DNA of 64,000 nt from Trichocoleus sp. FACHB-40. Its GTDB lineage: Bacteria; Cyanobacteriota; Cyanobacteriia; Cyanobacteriales; FACHB-T130. A program made the translations under genes and the position numbers. Where the stretch lies: the NCBI RefSeq assembly GCF_014695915.1, contig NZ_JACJPF010000107.1, positions 1 through 64,000 on the forward strand, written 5' to 3'. This document shows positions 8,230 through 16,479 of the stretch, piece after piece. Each line of letters starts with the position of its first letter. Position 1 is the stretch's first letter. The notes under the pieces were generated by a model. The model searched no databases and was not told the DNA's origin. It worked only from the letters and a program-made list of their open reading frames with translations.

Positions 8230-9093
8230 CTACCGTAAGTAAACAACCCTTGCTTGCAACCCACGAGATCGCAGCATTTCCGCTTGGCCTTCGGCGCTAG
8301 ACGGATTGGGAAATGTCCCTGCATAAATATCTGCATCCTGCCTCGAATCCTTTGGATACGCATTAGACACGTATTGGCGCACTTGTAAAAGCGTCTCGGC
8401 ACTTTCAGGGATGACTACGACCAAGTAGGGAGAATTTGAACTTCCAAGGTATCCCGCTGCAAACCAGGTTTCCTTCCCAACAATGCCGTCAACACGTAAA
8501 CCTCTTTCTACCTGAAAACGCTTCACCGCTCGGGCCGTTTGCCCGCCATATTTCCCATCGATAGGGCCTTTGTAGAACCCGGCAGCTTTCAACCTTTGCT
8601 GCGCTTCTATGACTTGGGAACCGCGATCGCCTATTCGCAGTCCGCGCACGCTGACACTCAAGCCTTCTGATTGCTTAGTTTTTGTCTTTTTGCCGCCCTC
8701 CATGTGACGCTTCAGCGCCGCTAGAGTTTGCGTACCCGCTATGCCGTCAGCAGCTAAGCCATTAGCTGCCTGAAACCGCTTTACGGCAGCTTGGGTTAAC
8801 TTGCCATAATATCCAGTTACAGGCCCTTTATAGTATTTTGCCGCCATCAAGTTATTTTGCAGCGCCGTCACTTCTGCACCCCTGTCCTCTATTTGCATGG
8901 CGCTAGCGCTGGCGATCGCGCTTAGGATAGCTAGATTCAGCGCCAGCGATAGCATATAGATACTCGCTTTGCTGGAAAGCTTATGCCAGTTTAGTCCCTC
9001 AAAAAGTTTCAACTTCTTCAGGACAGGCGGAGTACCAGCGTCTGTAGTTTCCTCGTAGGCTACTGCCAGATGAAGATATGCAAGGGTTTCCAT
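8230..9093 (-). CDS. Exported peptidoglycan-binding protein with SPOR-like C-terminus
   Basis: The protein has 287 aa and is the third paralog of the tandem set. It begins METLAYLHLAVAYEE. The membrane or signal segment (ASIYMLSLALNLAIL) lies at about 44-58, with a probable cleavage site at ASASA. Two PG_binding_1 domains lie at about 68-128 and 150-208, followed by the SPOR-like tail (YLVVVIPESAETLLQVRQYV, then AGTFPNPSSAEGQAEMLRSRG). It is closest in layout to the middle paralog. A 600-bp gap upstream probably holds its promoter. Confidence 0.82.
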   Translation of the reverse strand: METLAYLHLAVAYEETTDAGTPPVLKKLKLFEGLNWHKLSSKASIYMLSLALNLAILSAIASASAMQIEDRGAEVTALQNNLMAAKYYKGPVTGYYGKLTQAAVKRFQAANGLAADGIAGTQTLAALKRHMEGGKKTKTKQSEGLSVSVRGLRIGDRGSQVIEAQQRLKAAGFYKGPIDGKYGGQTARAVKRFQVERGLRVDGIVGKETWFAAGYLGSSNSPYLVVVIPESAETLLQVRQYVSNAYPKDSRQDADIYAGTFPNPSSAEGQAEMLRSRGLQARVVYLR

Positions 9094-9692
9094 TATTGTC
9101 CTGCAAAACCAAAACCAATAGGCGCTAATCCACCTTATAGATGTTTTAGCTGCTGTTTTCGGCTTATTTTACGACAATTTAAGGGTTTATAGTTACTTAC
9201 TTCAGGGATAGTTTATTAAAAATGATAATTGACGGTGTTACTTTGGATAAAATCTGTCCCTTCACACCCATTTAAACTAAACTCTTGGAATCAAAAACTC
9301 AGGAAAGCAGCACTGGTAAAGCAGTAATTACCATAACTGCCAGGGAATGTTGACCTTGAGTTAGGGGCAAATAAGCGAAGCTTCTCTTTTCTCAAGCCTG
9401 CTATAACAGCAGATCCCAGTTTCTTGTTAGAGTTTTTGTCATACATAATTTGTTATCCATCGGTAAGGTGGAAAATGGCTGTAAGTAATGGTTTTTCAAC
9501 CTGCCACCCGCTCTTTACCTGCTGGAAAAGTTGCCAGAATATGGCAATTAAAATTTAGCTAATTTTAACATACTGCTCATTTCTTAGGGACGCGGCAATG
9601 CCATGTCCCGACGTAGCGCACCCAAGATGCCTGCGCTACGTCGGGGAGAGAAAAATCCCCATTGAAAATTTTAAATTTGCTGGTTGCTACGT
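9094..9692. other. Intergenic region containing a strong palindrome
   Basis: No gene is supported in these 600 bp between the start of the third peptidoglycan-binding gene and the stop of the SH3 gene. It contains the promoter side of the former and a 14-bp perfect inverted repeat (9606-9645, separate entry). ATG-led frames through the palindrome have no ribosome site or family signal. Confidence 0.5.
9606..9645. repeat. Perfect 14-bp inverted repeat
   Basis: CCCGACGTAGCGCA and TGCGCTACGTCGGG are exact reverse complements around a loop of about 11 bp. There is no run of T on either side, so it is not a typical intrinsic terminator. It may be a dispersed palindromic repeat or a structured 3' end of the ycf46-SH3 transcript. 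Confidence 0.7.
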
Positions 9693-10157
9693 TTATTCTG
9701 AGTCAACTCGCTTAACGTTACCAGCTTTGATCCAACCTTGTTGTTCGCCATTTTCTAGGCGTACCTGCTGCCACCTTTTATCGTCGCTTTCTTTTATAAC
9801 CACAACTCGCTGATTGAATCCAACCCCACCAACGCGGCTGGCTTCCAGACTGGGGTTCTCCCGTAGACTCAAGCCTTCTGGCCAGGTGACACTGGCTATG
9901 TAGGCTCCTGGTTCTAGCGGAGTCGAGGCTGTAGGAGTGGGACTGGCTGGAGCAGAGGACGCTGGTGTTGGCTTTTTGGACGCGCTGGCTGCCGCCTTGG
10001 CTTTCAGCACCGATTTATCGTTTGCATACATCGGTTTCGCGGGCGGTGTTGAGAGTTTAGTCAGGAAGTAATAAGCAGTGGCACCACCAGCCACCAGCAA
10101 AAGGGAGATCGCCAGGAAAAAACCTATTAGAAATTTTACTAACCCCGAAAAACTCAT
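9693..10157 (-). CDS. Membrane-anchored SH3-like (SH3b) domain protein
   Basis: The protein has 154 aa. One transmembrane helix lies at about 8-32, followed by an Ala/Pro/Ser/Thr-rich linker to about residue 80 and a bacterial SH3 domain (WPEGLSLRENPSLEASRVGG ... GWIKAGNVKRV). SH3b domains usually bind cell-wall peptides. Its ATG overlaps the TGA of the upstream ATPase gene by 4 bp (ATGA), so the two genes are translationally coupled. The role is unknown; the coupling suggests it works with, or is co-regulated with, the Ycf46 ATPase. Confidence 0.75.
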   Translation of the reverse strand: MSFSGLVKFLIGFFLAISLLLVAGGATAYYFLTKLSTPPAKPMYANDKSVLKAKAAASASKKPTPASSAPASPTPTASTPLEPGAYIASVTWPEGLSLRENPSLEASRVGGVGFNQRVVVIKESDDKRWQQVRLENGEQQGWIKAGNVKRVDSE

Positions 10158-11683
10158 GAGGGTGATTCCGGTTGTTGCAACTTATGAAAGCGACTACTCA
10201 AACTACAGTGTCTCGAAGCCATACGGGCTTTACCTGCGGCTGCCCAATCTTGTAGAAACTGGATTTGCTCGCTTGCAGTCCGCGCCAGAGGGACAATCTG
10301 GCTGGCGGCTTCTAGAATATCATCTACGGTGAAGTCTCGGTTCTGGCTAAATCCAATGTGCATTGCTTCTATAAGCGTTTGCTCAATTTCTGCCCCGGAA
10401 AAGTCCGGTGTCTCGTATGCCAGCCGATCTAAATCGTAGCTATTCAAGTTGTGAGGCCGCAGTCGGGATAAGTGTACCGCAAAAATGGCACGACGTTCCT
10501 CTGTTTCTGGCAAACCGACAAAAAAGATTTCATCAAATCTGCCTTTCCGGAGCATTTCCGGCGGTAAAGCCTGAATATTGTTAGCGGTGGCAACTACAAA
10601 AACTGGGGAGGTTTTTTCTGCCAGCCAGGTAATAAAGGTGCCAAAAACGCGGTTGCTGGTTCCGGCATCTCCTTTACCATCCATTCCAGAGAAGGCTTTG
10701 TCAATTTCATCTATCCATAGTACACAGGGAGCTAAGGCTTCTGCGAGTTGAATCATCTGTCTGGTGCGAGATTCTGATTCTCCCACCAATCCCCCAAAGA
10801 GTCGCCCAACGTCTAGGCGCAATAGGGGTAGGTGCCAGTGATGGGCGATCGCTTTTGCTGTTAGAGATTTCCCAGTTCCCTGAATTCCCACCAGCAGTAA
10901 ACCTCTGGGATAAGGTAAACCATATTGCCTAGCTCGTTCTGAGAAGGCACCGCCTCGCCGCAGCAGCCAGTCTTTCAGGTTATCTAAACCGCCAATATCA
11001 GAAATTTTCTCAGTTGTCGGATAAAACTCTAATATTTGCGTCTGACGAATGCTCTGACGCTTTTCTTCTAGCACCAGTTCCACGTCTTCGGGACGCAGTT
11101 CGCCGTGGGTTGCGATCGCGCGTGCCAAAACCCGTCGAATCCGATCCATTGACAAACCTTGGCAGGAACGCACCAGTTCATCCAAGACTTTGCCGCCGAG
11201 AGATTTACCTGTCGCACCTAGCAGACGCTCTACTTCGTTCTTAATTTCTGCTGGTGCTGGCAGGGGAAATTCTATGACTGTCAAAACTTCGCCCAAGTCT
11301 GAGGGAATATTAACTTGCGGCGACACAATAACAATGTTTTTTGGCTGGGATTTCAGCCGCCGCGATAAATTCCGAAGTTTTCTGGAGACGGAAATATCTT
11401 CTAAAAAGCGGTGAAAATCTCTCAAAAGGAAGATTGCAGGGGAGGCTGCGGGTAATTTTTCTACAAATTCTAATGCTTGTAGGGGATTACGACGACCGAA
11501 CCCGGCATCGTTGGGGTTGCCTTGGTAGCCATCAACAAAATCCCAGATATAGACTGCGCGCTCGCCCGTTCGTTGAGCGCACTGTGCGATCACCGCTTCT
11601 ACTCGCTCCTCTTCGGGAGTCGGAATATAAATTGCCGGATAACGGGCGCGTAGGAGCAGTTCAAACTCGTCACTGAAGCTCAT
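10154..11683 (-). CDS. ycf46: Ycf46-type AAA+ ATPase
   Basis: The protein has 509 aa. An N-terminal degenerate AAA-like half (start [21 protein letters not shown]) is followed by an active AAA+ module. Walker A GIQGTGKS is near residue 267, Walker [12 protein letters not shown] near 323, and sensor and arginine-finger sequences ([14 protein letters not shown]) follow. Ycf46 proteins occur in cyanobacteria and in some algal plastid genomes; one has been linked to inorganic carbon use in Synechocystis, but the molecular role is not settled. It overlaps the SH3 gene by 4 bp and lies downstream of the yidC-jag cluster on the same strand. A remodelling or chaperone function is inference. Confidence 0.85.
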   Translation of the reverse strand: MSFSDEFELLLRARYPAIYIPTPEEERVEAVIAQCAQRTGERAVYIWDFVDGYQGNPNDAGFGRRNPLQALEFVEKLPAASPAIFLLRDFHRFLEDISVSRKLRNLSRRLKSQPKNIVIVSPQVNIPSDLGEVLTVIEFPLPAPAEIKNEVERLLGATGKSLGGKVLDELVRSCQGLSMDRIRRVLARAIATHGELRPEDVELVLEEKRQSIRQTQILEFYPTTEKISDIGGLDNLKDWLLRRGGAFSERARQYGLPYPRGLLLVGIQGTGKSLTAKAIAHHWHLPLLRLDVGRLFGGLVGESESRTRQMIQLAEALAPCVLWIDEIDKAFSGMDGKGDAGTSNRVFGTFITWLAEKTSPVFVVATANNIQALPPEMLRKGRFDEIFFVGLPETEERRAIFAVHLSRLRPHNLNSYDLDRLAYETPDFSGAEIEQTLIEAMHIGFSQNRDFTVDDILEAASQIVPLARTASEQIQFLQDWAAAGKARMASRHCSLSSRFHKLQQPESPS

Positions 11684-11698
11684 ATTGTTGTTAAGAAG

Positions 11699-11752
11699 GC
11701 TAATGGCTAATGGCTATTTACTCGCTTGTTCTAAATCCATTAGCCATTAGCC
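11699..11752. repeat. Heptad inverted repeat between DUF177 and ycf46 genes
   Basis: GGCTAATGGCTAATGG (11699-11714) pairs exactly with CCATTAGCCATTAGCC (11737-11752). The arms are copies of the heptad TGGCTAA. More heptads (TAATGAC) follow to about 11775. It could act as a terminator or attenuator between the two genes. Confidence 0.7.
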
Positions 11753-11771
11753 AATAACTAATGACTAATGA

Positions 11772-12278
11772 CTATTTGGGCAGTTGTCTCTTGAGCGCTT
11801 CTAAAGCCTCCCAACGCCGATCTGAGGCCATTTCGGAGGCATTTTTATCGCCTGCTTGAATTCCCGAACAGTTTTTGTCACAGAGATTTCTGGGAGGAAT
11901 TGCTAGACACAGCTGTTCGTACAACCAAACATCGGGGTGAAAATCACCGTATGGCGACAGCATTTCCACCAAATCTTCTAGCGGTGTCTCCCGTTCCAAA
12001 GGCCCGCTATCAGGTTTTTCTGCCGCTTCATCTAGCCAAATCATTTCTGAGGTATTAAGGGCTAGGCGGTGGTTATACTGTTGCAAGCAGCGGTGGCAGG
12101 TGAGTGTGGTAATTGCTTCTGCAACAGCAGAAACCTCAAGGTAATTTCCTTGATGGGTAACTTTTATCTGTCCGCGCACTGGGGTTAAGGTTTCCAGTTC
12201 CGGTAAAAACTCATCAATTTCTATTACTTCGGTGCGCTCTGGCGCTTTTGTCAATCCCGGAATATAAACCGTCTTCAT
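11772..12278 (-). CDS. YceD family protein (DUF177)
   Basis: The protein has 168 aa. The DUF177 pattern is clear: a TLTCHRCLQQY segment (two Cys) in the middle and a CLAIPPRNLCDKNCSGI segment (Cys-rich, metal-binding-like) before the C-terminus. Family members are encoded near rpmF in many bacteria, and the plant homolog is needed for 23S rRNA accumulation in plastids. The link to ribosome production fits the rpmH-rnpA neighbourhood. It starts with ATG 78 bp after the jag stop. Confidence 0.85.
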   Translation of the reverse strand: MKTVYIPGLTKAPERTEVIEIDEFLPELETLTPVRGQIKVTHQGNYLEVSAVAEAITTLTCHRCLQQYNHRLALNTSEMIWLDEAAEKPDSGPLERETPLEDLVEMLSPYGDFHPDVWLYEQLCLAIPPRNLCDKNCSGIQAGDKNASEMASDRRWEALEALKRQLPK

Positions 12279-12301
12279 AGTGATTCAGCCATCCTTCTTA
12301 C

Positions 12302-12357
12302 AAAATTAAAAATGAAAAATTAAAAACTTAAGCTTTTAATTTTTCATTTTTAATTTT
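12302..12357. terminator. A/T-rich long inverted repeat after jag
   Basis: A 24-bp arm (12302-12325) made of AAAATTAAAAATGAAAAATT-type sequence pairs with 12334-12357 across an 8-bp loop. It overlaps the first base of the jag stop codon region. It probably terminates or attenuates transcription between jag and the DUF177 gene, and belongs to the same class of heptad-like intergenic repeats. Confidence 0.6.
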
Positions 12358-12872
12358 TAACTCCTCAGCCGCACAACCAACCTTCGATCTGGCTCCTGAC
12401 CTCGACTGTAGGTTTCTAAATCTTCGCTCTCTTGAAAATAGGTATGAACTTGACGACGTTCGGCTGAAGACAATGATTTCATTTCATATTCTTGACCAGT
12501 TTGGCGCACCTGCCCTGCGGCATATTCAGCCATTTCCAGTAGTTCTGCTTGCCGCTTTTGCCGATAGCCGTCGAGTTCAATGGTGTACGCTGTTTGATTT
12601 TCCCGATCTTGGCCAAGGTTCAAAATCGAATTAGCAAGATACTGGATGGCATCAAGAGCAGTACCTTCAGTGCCAATTAAGGCTTGAATTTGTGCTGGTG
12701 TTAGTTTGGTTTCGTCGATAGTCAACCAGTAGCTTACTCCTGATTCTTCTGTTGGCGAGTCAATTGCTGGCTCGATCGCTTGCTTTTCGACTGTAACGCC
12801 TGTGGGAAATTTCCCTAACCGCAGAAGTTCTTCCAGCCACTGTTGACCCCGCTGCATTATGCGATCGCTCAT
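12357..12872 (-). CDS. khpB: Jag/KhpB RNA-binding protein (KH and R3H domains)
   Basis: The protein has 171 aa. The central KH domain (LIGTEGTALDAIQYLANSIL) carries the GxxG-type loop, and the C-terminal R3H domain shows MKSLSSAERRQVHTYF and an RRLVV end. It lacks the long N-terminal Jag-N domain of Firmicutes, as is usual in cyanobacteria. Its start lies 2 bp after the yidC stop, so the two are co-transcribed. It is presumed to bind RNA, perhaps transcripts for membrane or envelope proteins. Confidence 0.88.
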   Translation of the reverse strand: MSDRIMQRGQQWLEELLRLGKFPTGVTVEKQAIEPAIDSPTEESGVSYWLTIDETKLTPAQIQALIGTEGTALDAIQYLANSILNLGQDRENQTAYTIELDGYRQKRQAELLEMAEYAAGQVRQTGQEYEMKSLSSAERRQVHTYFQESEDLETYSRGQEPDRRLVVRLRS

Positions 12873-12874
12873 GG

Positions 12875-14038
12875 CTAACTCGAAGCTTTTTTCTTAGATC
12901 GACCGGGTTCAAAGGGAAGTGCCTCTCTTTCCTTTGATTTTGTTTCTTTTTCTGTTTCTTTTTCTTGCACCTCTACCATTTTCTGGATATTTTCTGGCAG
13001 TGGTTCCCGCGACAGAATAAATGTCTGAGCGGTCTGAAAAATGTTGGCAATGACCATGTACATCAGCACTCCAGCTGGCAAGGGGAAGAACAAAAACATT
13101 CCCGAAAACAGGACTGGGGTGATTTTGTTTACCGTCGCTTGCTGTGCGTTTGCGTCGCCTGAACCGCTGTTCTGTCCAGAGAGAACTTGGTTGATATACA
13201 AACTGATGCCAAAAAACAGCACCATTCCGATGATATCCCAGTGGATAGTTCCGTCGTCATCAAAAGCGCCCACACGACCAAGCGCATCAATAAATAGGAA
13301 TCCCTTATCTGCCGCCAGTCCCGGAACTATTCCCTGAATAGTTGCTTCCCCAGGCTGTAAAGCTTCCAGGGTGCCATCTTCATTCAACCGCACCCGATCC
13401 TCGCCTTTTGTCACCTTCCAATGAGGCACCAGCTTGGTTTCGGGATAGTCGGTGAGTAGTTGGGACAGGGGTTTTCCCTCAACACTTTGAAATTCTACTT
13501 TGGTTTTTTCCCCAATCGCAAGGCGATTGCCCCCAGGCAGCAAAGCTGCAATCGGAGCATGAACGCCATCGGTAAAGTAAATGTTTTGCGGTTTGGTTAC
13601 AAAAGCTTGCGGTTGGATGCGTTCAATTTGTTCTTGAGGAAATATTTCCAGGTTGACGGAGTAGTTTACATCAGAAAACGGCGAACCCCGCAAAGTGGCG
13701 AACAAGGCAAACAGAACTGGCATTTGCACCAACACAGGGAAACATCCTGCCAAAGGGTTGCCAAACTCTTTGAACAGCTTGCTCATTTCTTCCTGCTGTT
13801 TTGCCGGATCGTCTTTGTAGAGTTTCTGAATCTCTTCTTGCCGCTTTTTCATCAGCGGTTGAGTAACTTTCATCCGCCGCATATTGCGAATAGAGCCTGC
13901 ACTCAGTGGATAGAGTGCAAAGCGAATCACAAGTGTCAGCGCCACGATGGCGAGACCATAGCTTGGCACAATCCCGTAGAAGAAATCCAGGATTGGCAGC
14001 ATGACATTATTGGAGAGAAACCCGATACCAAAGTCCAT
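12875..14038 (-). CDS. yidC: Membrane protein insertase YidC
   Basis: The protein has 387 aa and inserts proteins into the plasma and thylakoid membranes, alone or with Sec. The first helix region has [10 protein letters not shown] with the conserved Arg; the cytoplasmic loop ([20 protein letters not shown]) and the [16 protein letters not shown] helix follow. Two to three more helices lie at about 265-350, and the tail is Lys/Glu-rich. Between the helices, at about 150-250, is an inserted segment with a bacterial Ig-like (BIG2) look: [20 protein letters not shown]. It is the central gene of the rpmH-rnpA-yidC-jag cluster. Confidence 0.95.
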   Translation of the reverse strand: MDFGIGFLSNNVMLPILDFFYGIVPSYGLAIVALTLVIRFALYPLSAGSIRNMRRMKVTQPLMKKRQEEIQKLYKDDPAKQQEEMSKLFKEFGNPLAGCFPVLVQMPVLFALFATLRGSPFSDVNYSVNLEIFPQEQIERIQPQAFVTKPQNIYFTDGVHAPIAALLPGGNRLAIGEKTKVEFQSVEGKPLSQLLTDYPETKLVPHWKVTKGEDRVRLNEDGTLEALQPGEATIQGIVPGLAADKGFLFIDALGRVGAFDDDGTIHWDIIGMVLFFGISLYINQVLSGQNSGSGDANAQQATVNKITPVLFSGMFLFFPLPAGVLMYMVIANIFQTAQTFILSREPLPENIQKMVEVQEKETEKETKSKEREALPFEPGRSKKKASS

Positions 14039-14213
14039 TCGTTCTGAGTCAAAGAGGGCGCTAGTAACTTGAAGTGAATCTAATCTAAATTTATCTAATG
14101 TTTCTCGTTTTGGGGGTTGTATAGCATCACAAAAGCTTCCCTGGCGCTGAATTTAGATTTTAAATGTCATAAATTTCATTGTTCCATCTAAAATTCTTCA
14201 GCAAGGAAGAATG

Positions 14214-14612
14214 CTACCCTAACGACTTGGAGGAACCACCCGGTTTCCCGGTTCTGGCATCTACATTCTCGGTGATGTAATCATAAATTTCCCGGAATCT
14301 AGGCAGGGATCTGAGTTCTAGACGGCTACCATCTCTGAGGGTTAGCACCATGTCACCCCAGAGTCCGAGTCCTCTGGGAACTTTAACGGCCTTGACGATT
14401 TCTGAGTAGATGATGTCGGTGCGATCGCGCCCCATCCAACCACCTGTCACCGATATCCGGCGATCGGTAATCCGGTAGCGCAACCACAGCGATCGCACAA
14501 TCGCACCTACTGTCAGCGGCAAACAGATTACTGTGAATCCCAACAGAATATTTATAATCAAATCGCCAATATGCGGCCCACCTTCATAAAAGGTTTCCTC
14601 TTTAATCGCCAT
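14214..14612 (-). CDS. Bacterial PH-domain membrane protein
   Basis: The protein has 132 aa. A hydrophobic segment at about 16-42 (DLIINILLGFTVICLPLTVG) is followed by a bPH2-like beta-rich domain: WLRYRITDRRISVTGGWMGR, then IIYSEIVKAVKVPRGLGLWGDM. Its ATG lies inside the 3' end of rnpA (11-bp overlap), so the two are coupled. This gene is regularly found between rnpA and yidC in cyanobacteria. The function is unknown; membrane-linked assembly is a guess. Confidence 0.8.
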   Translation of the reverse strand: MAIKEETFYEGGPHIGDLIINILLGFTVICLPLTVGAIVRSLWLRYRITDRRISVTGGWMGRDRTDIIYSEIVKAVKVPRGLGLWGDMVLTLRDGSRLELRSLPRFREIYDYITENVDARTGKPGGSSKSLG

Positions 14613-14982
14613 CTAGTACCTCTGCTTGTGCCAACAACTGCTCTAATTCTCGCAAAATTTGACCATAATCGCACTCAACTGCTGTCGGTCGCACCACCAC
14701 TACTAACCTCCAGCCTGGTGATAGTCGGGGCAACAGACAGCGAAAAGCTGCTCGAATTCGTCGCTTGATGCGGTTCCGGATTACTGCTCGTTTGCTGACT
14801 TTTAAGCTGATAGATATTCCTATCCGTGTCGGCACCTTACCAGTTCCCACACCAGTTGCGCCCCCAAGCGGCGACCTTAGTGCTCGTAAAGTTAAGTGAG
14901 TGGTATTGCGCCGCACTCCACTCTGATACACGGCTGTAAAATCTCGCCGATGCCGGAGTCGATTTGCTTTCGATAATGCCAC
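14602..14982 (-). CDS. rnpA: Ribonuclease P protein component
   Basis: The protein has 126 aa and assists the RNase P RNA in 5' maturation of tRNAs. The signature KRAVIRNRIKRRIRAAFR is present and the start LSKANRLRHRRDF is typical. A Gly/Thr-rich segment at about 37-52 (SPLGGATGVGTGKVPTRIG) lies where most family members have a shorter loop. It lies 73 bp after rpmH, in the usual order. Confidence 0.93.
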   Translation of the reverse strand: MALSKANRLRHRRDFTAVYQSGVRRNTTHLTLRALRSPLGGATGVGTGKVPTRIGISISLKVSKRAVIRNRIKRRIRAAFRCLLPRLSPGWRLVVVVRPTAVECDYGQILRELEQLLAQAEVLDGD

Positions 14983-15055
14983 TGGAAACTTCCTTACCTC
15001 GGTGGCTTGGAGAAGGTTGAAGGCGAAATTAATTCATCCTTCATCCTCCATCTTC

Positions 15056-15193
15056 CTAAACGCTAAGGCGATAACGTCCTTTTTTTCTCCGGGCTTTGAT
15101 AACGTTCTGACCGTTTGTGGTACGCATCCGCGCCCGAAAACCGGATGTTCTTTTTTGTTTGCGGTTAGTGCCGCCGAGAGTCCGCTGAGTCAT
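15056..15193 (-). CDS. rpmH: 50S ribosomal protein L34
   Basis: The protein has 45 aa and reads [15 protein letters not shown] at its start and [14 protein letters not shown] at its end, the standard bL34 pattern ([10 protein letters not shown] in the middle). It is the first gene of the minus-strand cluster with rnpA. Start ATG is at 15191-15193 and stop TAG at 15056-15058. The A/T-rich region upstream (15194-15260) should hold the operon promoter. Confidence 0.95.
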   Translation of the reverse strand: MTQRTLGGTNRKQKRTSGFRARMRTTNGQNVIKARRKKGRYRLSV

Positions 15194-15384
15194 CGGTGAT
15201 TACTCCTATAGCAATTGATGCTGTAAAAAAAAGTCACAATTCTCTAGCTTAGCACCAAATCTCTGCGAGTGCCTTTTACCCAATGGCTGGAAGGCTCTCT
15301 CCGTAAAGGCAAAATGCCTACAATAATTTGCTCTCTCAGTCCTCTTGCCTGCGCCAAGGACGTGAGAGAAGTTGCTTTTCGTTG

Positions 15385-15918
15385 TTAATTAATACTCAAA
15401 ATCCAGGTGCCGAGGTAACGCGGCAACGGTACATCACCGGGAGTGAGGATGGCAGCATTGAAATAATAAACTCCCCCAAAAGGCGGGTTCTTCACGTTAG
15501 AGAACACCAATTCTACATTGTTCCCAGCCGGAACTGGCTCCTCCATATAAATTAGAACCTTGTGATTTTCTTTGTCCCAGTTAACCTCTCGAATGGGAAA
15601 CTTTTTACCTTTGACACGCACCTCCATGCTTTTAGTGTCAAACTTCCCTTTGTAGTAGTCCGGATAAGAAACGATAAACTGGGCAGCGCCTAATTCCATT
15701 TTCTTACCGGGAATCTTCAGCCGATAGCGATCCCAATTATCCGATTGACCGCCGAAATCCAAAAAGTAGGACAATTGATTTTGCCGCTCTACACCACTAA
15801 AGATGGTTAATCCAGGCAGATTCTGCGCCTGAGTCAGGGTGGAAAACCCCGCAAGCAAGCAACCAGTCGCCGCCAGAGCAGTCAGGAGGCGTCGTGTAGA
15901 GGATTTTATGGACAACAT
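15385..15918 (-). CDS. Exported DUF2808 protein
   Basis: The protein has 177 aa. A signal peptide with an AQA cleavage site is near residue 31 (LLAGFSTLTQAQ). The mature part has the DUF2808 pattern: YRLKIPGKKMELGAAQFIVS, YYKGKFD, VNWDKENHKVLIYMEEPVPAG and a final GVYYFNAAILTPGDVPLPRY. The family is almost restricted to cyanobacteria and is predicted to be periplasmic. No function is established. It is alone on its strand between rpmH and the divergent pnt operon. Confidence 0.85.
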   Translation of the reverse strand: MLSIKSSTRRLLTALAATGCLLAGFSTLTQAQNLPGLTIFSGVERQNQLSYFLDFGGQSDNWDRYRLKIPGKKMELGAAQFIVSYPDYYKGKFDTKSMEVRVKGKKFPIREVNWDKENHKVLIYMEEPVPAGNNVELVFSNVKNPPFGGVYYFNAAILTPGDVPLPRYLGTWILSIN

Positions 15919-16479
15919 AGGCTGATTCCCTCAACTGTAGATAGTGAGATAGTGGGCTGGGCGTTACTAAACTTTACTGTTTTTGACTGTATCAGGTATT
16001 TCACAATACCTGATGAATCGGTGCTTGTGACGCGGAAAGCTTATAAAAAGTGCCTCCCGTTGGGGACGCGGGGACGTGGGAGATTTTTGTTTGGTGGCCA
16101 AGCGCATGAGCATCTATGGCGAAGAGAGCTGCTGCATCACCGATCTCGCTTAACAGCCATCTTTTTATTGACTAATGTATACCATTGTATAGTTTTTTAT
16201 TTAATTTTTTGAATAAATTTGACAAAATCAACAGCAACCAGAGGTTTCAATTAATCTTAACTGACGGCACAGAAGCTAATAGCCACCGAAAATTTTTAGG
16301 GCAAGCTTTTCCATCATTAAGATGAAAGTTTTTTAAAATTGTCTAGAAGTGTGTGGATATTACAAAGAATGTGCGATCGCGCTCAATCCAAATTCATAAG
16401 ACAAAATTAAAGATACGGATTGGGATTTAAGAATTAACATAGGATTCCAAAGGGCGGGAAAAATTGATTGGGAGAATTC
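15919..16479. other. Divergent intergenic region (DUF2808 gene / pntA)
   Basis: No gene is supported in these 560 bp. It must contain the promoters of the DUF2808 gene and the pnt operon. The right half is A/T-rich and includes HIP1 at about 16375. The pntA ribosome site GGGAG is at 16470-16474. Confidence 0.5.

Noticed and set aside
15952-16212. Open frame of 86 codons upstream of pntA
   Set aside because: No ribosome site, odd composition and no recognised domain; it lies in the promoter region of two divergent genes.
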